From positions 1 to 14,354 of the forward strand of contig JAZOLF010000034.1 in assembly GCA_045652785.1 (NCBI GenBank): a stretch of 14,354 nucleotides of DNA. The letters are read 5' to 3'. Position 1 is the stretch's first letter, and every line of letters starts with the position of its first letter. Source of the DNA: Scatosoma sp045652785 (GTDB taxonomy: Bacteria; Bacillota; Clostridia; Christensenellales; Borkfalkiaceae). Made by a program: the position numbers and the translations under genes. Below are positions 13,755-14,354 of the stretch, piece by piece. The notes under the pieces are model-generated. The model ran no database searches, had not been told where the DNA came from, and was given only the letters and a program-made list of their open reading frames with translations.

Positions 13755-13833
13755 AACGTATTCTTCCTTTTCTTGCGTGGTTATCGCTATGGATACCATG
13801 GTTGTAGATTTTTCAACAAGTTCTCTTTTTTAC

Positions 13834-13862
13834 ATTATATCACCATTTTCCAAAAAATGCAA
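13834..13862 (-). promoter_or_regulatory. Promoter of the PlsC paralogue 2 / symporter operon
   Basis: On the minus strand TTGCAT (13862-13857), 17 bases, then TATAAT (13839-13834). The leader to the ATG at 13754 is about 73 bases. Confidence 0.78.
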
Positions 13863-13885
13863 GGCAGAACGGAAAAAAGTTCGTT

Positions 13886-13907
13886 TTTTTTCACAATTTT
13901 TTCACAA
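13886..13907. repeat. Tandem 11-bp repeat upstream of the PlsC paralogue 2 promoter
   Basis: TTTTTTCACAA occurs twice back to back (13886-13896 and 13897-13907), so TTCACA recurs with an 11-bp start-to-start period. That spacing is the one bound by OmpR/PhoB-type response regulators. It lies about 25 bp upstream of the -35. Confidence 0.4.
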
Positions 13908-13972
13908 TGCCGTTCGCGCACATGATTTGGAAGGCGTACGCGGAGAGTAGGTCGTACCCGCAAAAAAACAAA

Positions 13973-14116
13973 ACACTCCACAAAAAGCAGGGGGCCTAAG
14001 TGAAAACTTAAACTCCTGGCTTGACGCGATTACGAGTCGCGAATAATCGCTATGCCGTCGCATTACTTATGTAATGCTCCTTGCGGTTCGCCAAAACCAT
14101 TTTTGTATAGGAGTGT
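13973..14116 (+). other. Candidate structured RNA or palindromic repeat element
   Basis: The stretch between the acyltransferase promoter and the tRNA has no gene but many nested inverted repeats. ACACTCC (13973-13979) can pair with GGAGTGT (14110-14116). Inside are a hairpin with CAGGGG/CTCCTG and TAAGT/ACTTA stems and a GAAA tetraloop (13988-14018), a stem GCGATTA/TAATCGC (14026-14050), a perfect GCATTAC-TTAT-GTAATGC hairpin (14060-14077), and a small GGTT/AACC hairpin (14085-14098). The G-T pair and GNRA loop favour the plus strand as RNA. No promoter is evident, and it matches no RNA family that I recognise. Confidence 0.4.
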
Positions 14117-14130
14117 GTCCTACGGTGTGT

Positions 14131-14170
14131 GAAAAAGCAAAAACCCTACGGCGGATTGCCATAGGGTTTT
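14131..14170 (-). terminator. Intrinsic terminator of the tRNA-Arg transcript
   Basis: On the minus strand AAAACCCTATGGC (14170-14158), a 5-base loop, GCCGTAGGGTTTT (14152-14140), then TTGCTTTTTC. The single non-Watson-Crick pair is U-G on the minus strand but C-A on the plus strand, which fixes the direction. It starts three bases after the tRNA. Confidence 0.85.
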
Positions 14171-14172
14171 GC

Positions 14173-14249
<77 letters not shown>

Positions 14250-14284
14250 GTTTATATAAGCACCTATCGTCAAAGAGCATATAC

Positions 14285-14313
14285 AGTATAGAATCATTTC
14301 AATTATTAGTCAA
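14285..14313 (-). promoter_or_regulatory. Promoter of tRNA-Arg
   Basis: On the minus strand TTGACT (14313-14308), 17 bases, then TATACT (14290-14285). The predicted start near 14278 leaves about 29 bases of 5' leader before the tRNA. Confidence 0.82.
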
Positions 14314-14354
14314 CTGTTTTTGACTCGTTTTACGAAGTTTTATAAAAAATTTCT

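Noticed and set aside
13755..13799. Fifteen-residue N-terminal extension of PlsC paralogue 2
   Set aside because: The internal start at 13754 has AAAAGGAAGA at proper spacing; the extension is translated ribosome-site sequence.
13630..13950. Plus-strand open frame of 106 codons over the acyltransferase start
   Set aside because: It overlaps the acyltransferase N-terminus and its promoter and has no domain signal.

Overview
The window looks like chromosomal DNA from a Gram-positive, probably clostridial (Bacillota) gut-type bacterium. The evidence is strong purine-rich ribosome binding sites, near-consensus housekeeping promoters with 17-bp spacers, AT-rich intergenic DNA between coding regions of moderate GC, an encoded tRNA CCA end, and protein types common in Clostridia. 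An uncultured lineage near the Christensenellales is a guess, not something the sequence proves. There are no rRNA genes, insertion sequences, phage genes or CRISPR arrays.

Layout. (1) 1-420, minus: the N-terminal part of a CCA-adding tRNA nucleotidyltransferase running off the left edge. (2) 421-574: a compact divergent promoter region in which both promoters appear to use one palindromic -35 hexamer. (3) 575-2600, plus: a diacylglycerol-kinase-family lipid kinase, then a PP2C (SpoIIE/RsbU-type) phosphatase with a cysteine-rich PAS domain, closed by an intrinsic terminator. (4) 2694-5578, plus: an SGNH hydrolase with its own promoter, then a 708-residue fusion of phosphomannose isomerase, ROK sugar kinase and a C-terminal FtsK-gamma-like winged helix. 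(5) 5603-5633: a bidirectional terminator. (6) 5655-6935, minus: a PlsC-type acyltransferase with a zinc ribbon and an extra C-terminal domain. (7) 7004-9323, minus, and 9586-11061, plus: a divergent glycoside-use pair, a GH2 enzyme and a GPH-family symporter, with near-perfect promoters. (8) 11078-11107: another bidirectional terminator. (9) 11126-13754, minus: a two-gene operon of a second PlsC/zinc-ribbon paralogue overlapping a GltS-like sodium symporter. (10) 13755-14354: a long noncoding stretch with a possible structured RNA element, then tRNA-Arg(ACG) on the minus strand with promoter and terminator.

How the genes fit together. Two themes dominate. One is phospholipid metabolism: a lipid kinase and two acyltransferases that would all produce phosphatidic acid. 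The other is sugar use: a GPH symporter imports a glycoside, a cytoplasmic GH2 enzyme cleaves it, and the isomerase/kinase fusion could phosphorylate a hexose and convert mannose-6-phosphate to fructose-6-phosphate. The most unusual object is that fusion, because it carries a DNA-translocase-type DNA-binding domain on a metabolic enzyme. Second are the shared -35 divergent promoter and the paired PlsC/zinc-ribbon proteins.
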